24,573 nt of DNA from Candidatus Firestonebacteria bacterium RIFOXYA2_FULL_40_8 (lineage in GTDB: Bacteria; Oederibacteriota; D2-FULL-39-29), in assembly GCA_001778355.1 (NCBI GenBank), contig MFGS01000183.1, forward strand, positions 1,208 through 25,780, in the 5' to 3' direction. The position numbers and the translations under genes are program-made. The notes below the pieces were generated by a model. That model was not told the DNA's origin. It saw only the letters and a list, made by a program, of their open reading frames with translations, and did no database searches. Numbering within the stretch: position 1 is the stretch's first letter; the number at the start of each line of letters is the position of its first letter. Of the stretch, positions 24,175 through 24,573 are shown in pieces.

Positions 24175-24573
24175 ATGGCTAAAGAAGTAAAGACAACTCC
24201 GGAAGAGATTACCTCTATTTTAAAAGGTTTAATAGCTGACTTTGAAAGTAAACTGGACAAAAAAAACACGGGTATCGTGCTTCAGGTCGGTGACGGTATC
24301 TGCCGGGTTTACGGTCTTGACGAAGTAAGATATTTCGAGCTCGTTGAATTTAAAGAAGGTGTTTTTGGTATAGCGCTCAACCTGGAAAAAGATAACATCG
24401 GTATCGTTATTCTTGGAAACGATGAAGCCATTAAAGAAGGCGATATCGTAAAATGCACCGGCCGCGTGGTGGAAGTTCCCGTGGGAAAAGAACTTTGCGG
24501 CAGGGTAATTGACGCTCTCGGAAATCCTCTGGACGGAAAAGGACCTATACCCAATAAAAAAACAAGACCCATC
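24175..24573 (+). CDS. atpA: ATP synthase F1 subunit alpha, N-terminal part
   Basis: ATG 24175 has AAAGGGGA 7-8 bases upstream. The 133 residues visible carry the N-terminal beta-barrel region: GIVLQVGDGICRVYGLDEVR, GVFGIALNLEKDNIGIVILG and DIVKCTGRVVEVPVGKELCG, ending at GRVIDALGNPLDGKGPIPNK. This is the regulatory nucleotide-binding subunit of the F1 head. The gene continues past the right edge; the Walker A motif is not yet reached. Confidence 0.96.
   Translation, partial: MAKEVKTTPEEITSILKGLIADFESKLDKKNTGIVLQVGDGICRVYGLDEVRYFELVEFKEGVFGIALNLEKDNIGIVILGNDEAIKEGDIVKCTGRVVEVPVGKELCGRVIDALGNPLDGKGPIPNKKTRPI

Overview
The window looks like chromosomal DNA of an uncultivated, diderm (Gram-negative-type) bacterium with moderately low GC. 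It has secreted and lipoprotein signal peptides, a predicted outer-membrane beta-barrel protein, a complete 16S-tRNA-Ile-tRNA-Ala-23S-5S operon and an F-type ATP synthase operon whose c subunit carries most of the known sodium-binding signature. REP-like palindromes and short repeat modules are scattered between genes, as in many candidate-phylum genomes. I cannot place the phylum from the sequence alone.

Layout. 1-924 (-) holds an N-terminally shortened HyfB/HycC-type antiporter subunit that runs off the left edge. A two-unit REP element (1073-1127) separates it from recQ (1150-2973, -). Positions 3083-6411 (-) are a four-gene envelope operon: a PadR repressor, a HAAS-TM2 membrane protein, a secreted DUF4097 protein and a secreted HEXXH metallopeptidase. 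Its consensus promoter is overlapped by a palindromic operator. Positions 6694-9118 (+) encode a 46-residue lipoprotein, a DUF4382-like protein, a beta-barrel protein and TspO. Positions 9250-10291 (-) hold a wHTH-nucleotidyltransferase/HEPN pair under twin 18-bp palindromes. Upstream are a hypothetical gene (10387-10782) and an ORF6N gene interrupted by an in-frame TAG (10845-11369).

The rRNA operon (17109 down to 11751, -) has two consensus promoters, a folded leader with a terminator hairpin and a competing antiterminator, a conserved processing stem and a strong terminator (11703-11738). Upstream of it, 17679-20962 (-) encodes a secreted 6 x 22-residue repeat protein, an ECF sigma factor, its zinc-finger anti-sigma factor and a secreted FN3 protein, a candidate envelope-stress regulon. 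The atp operon (21097 to the right edge, +) diverges from it. Two of its intergenic gaps carry inverted-repeat insertions; the one between atpH and atpA (24060-24161) has perfect 14-bp terminal inverted repeats and a 4-bp TAAA duplication.

The most notable signals are the possible attenuator in the rRNA leader, the tiny MITE inside the atp operon, the PadR/HAAS-TM2/DUF4097/peptidase operon, the 22-residue repeat protein linked to an ECF/anti-sigma pair, and three genes whose -10 box lies only 6-8 nt before the start codon (probable leaderless mRNAs).
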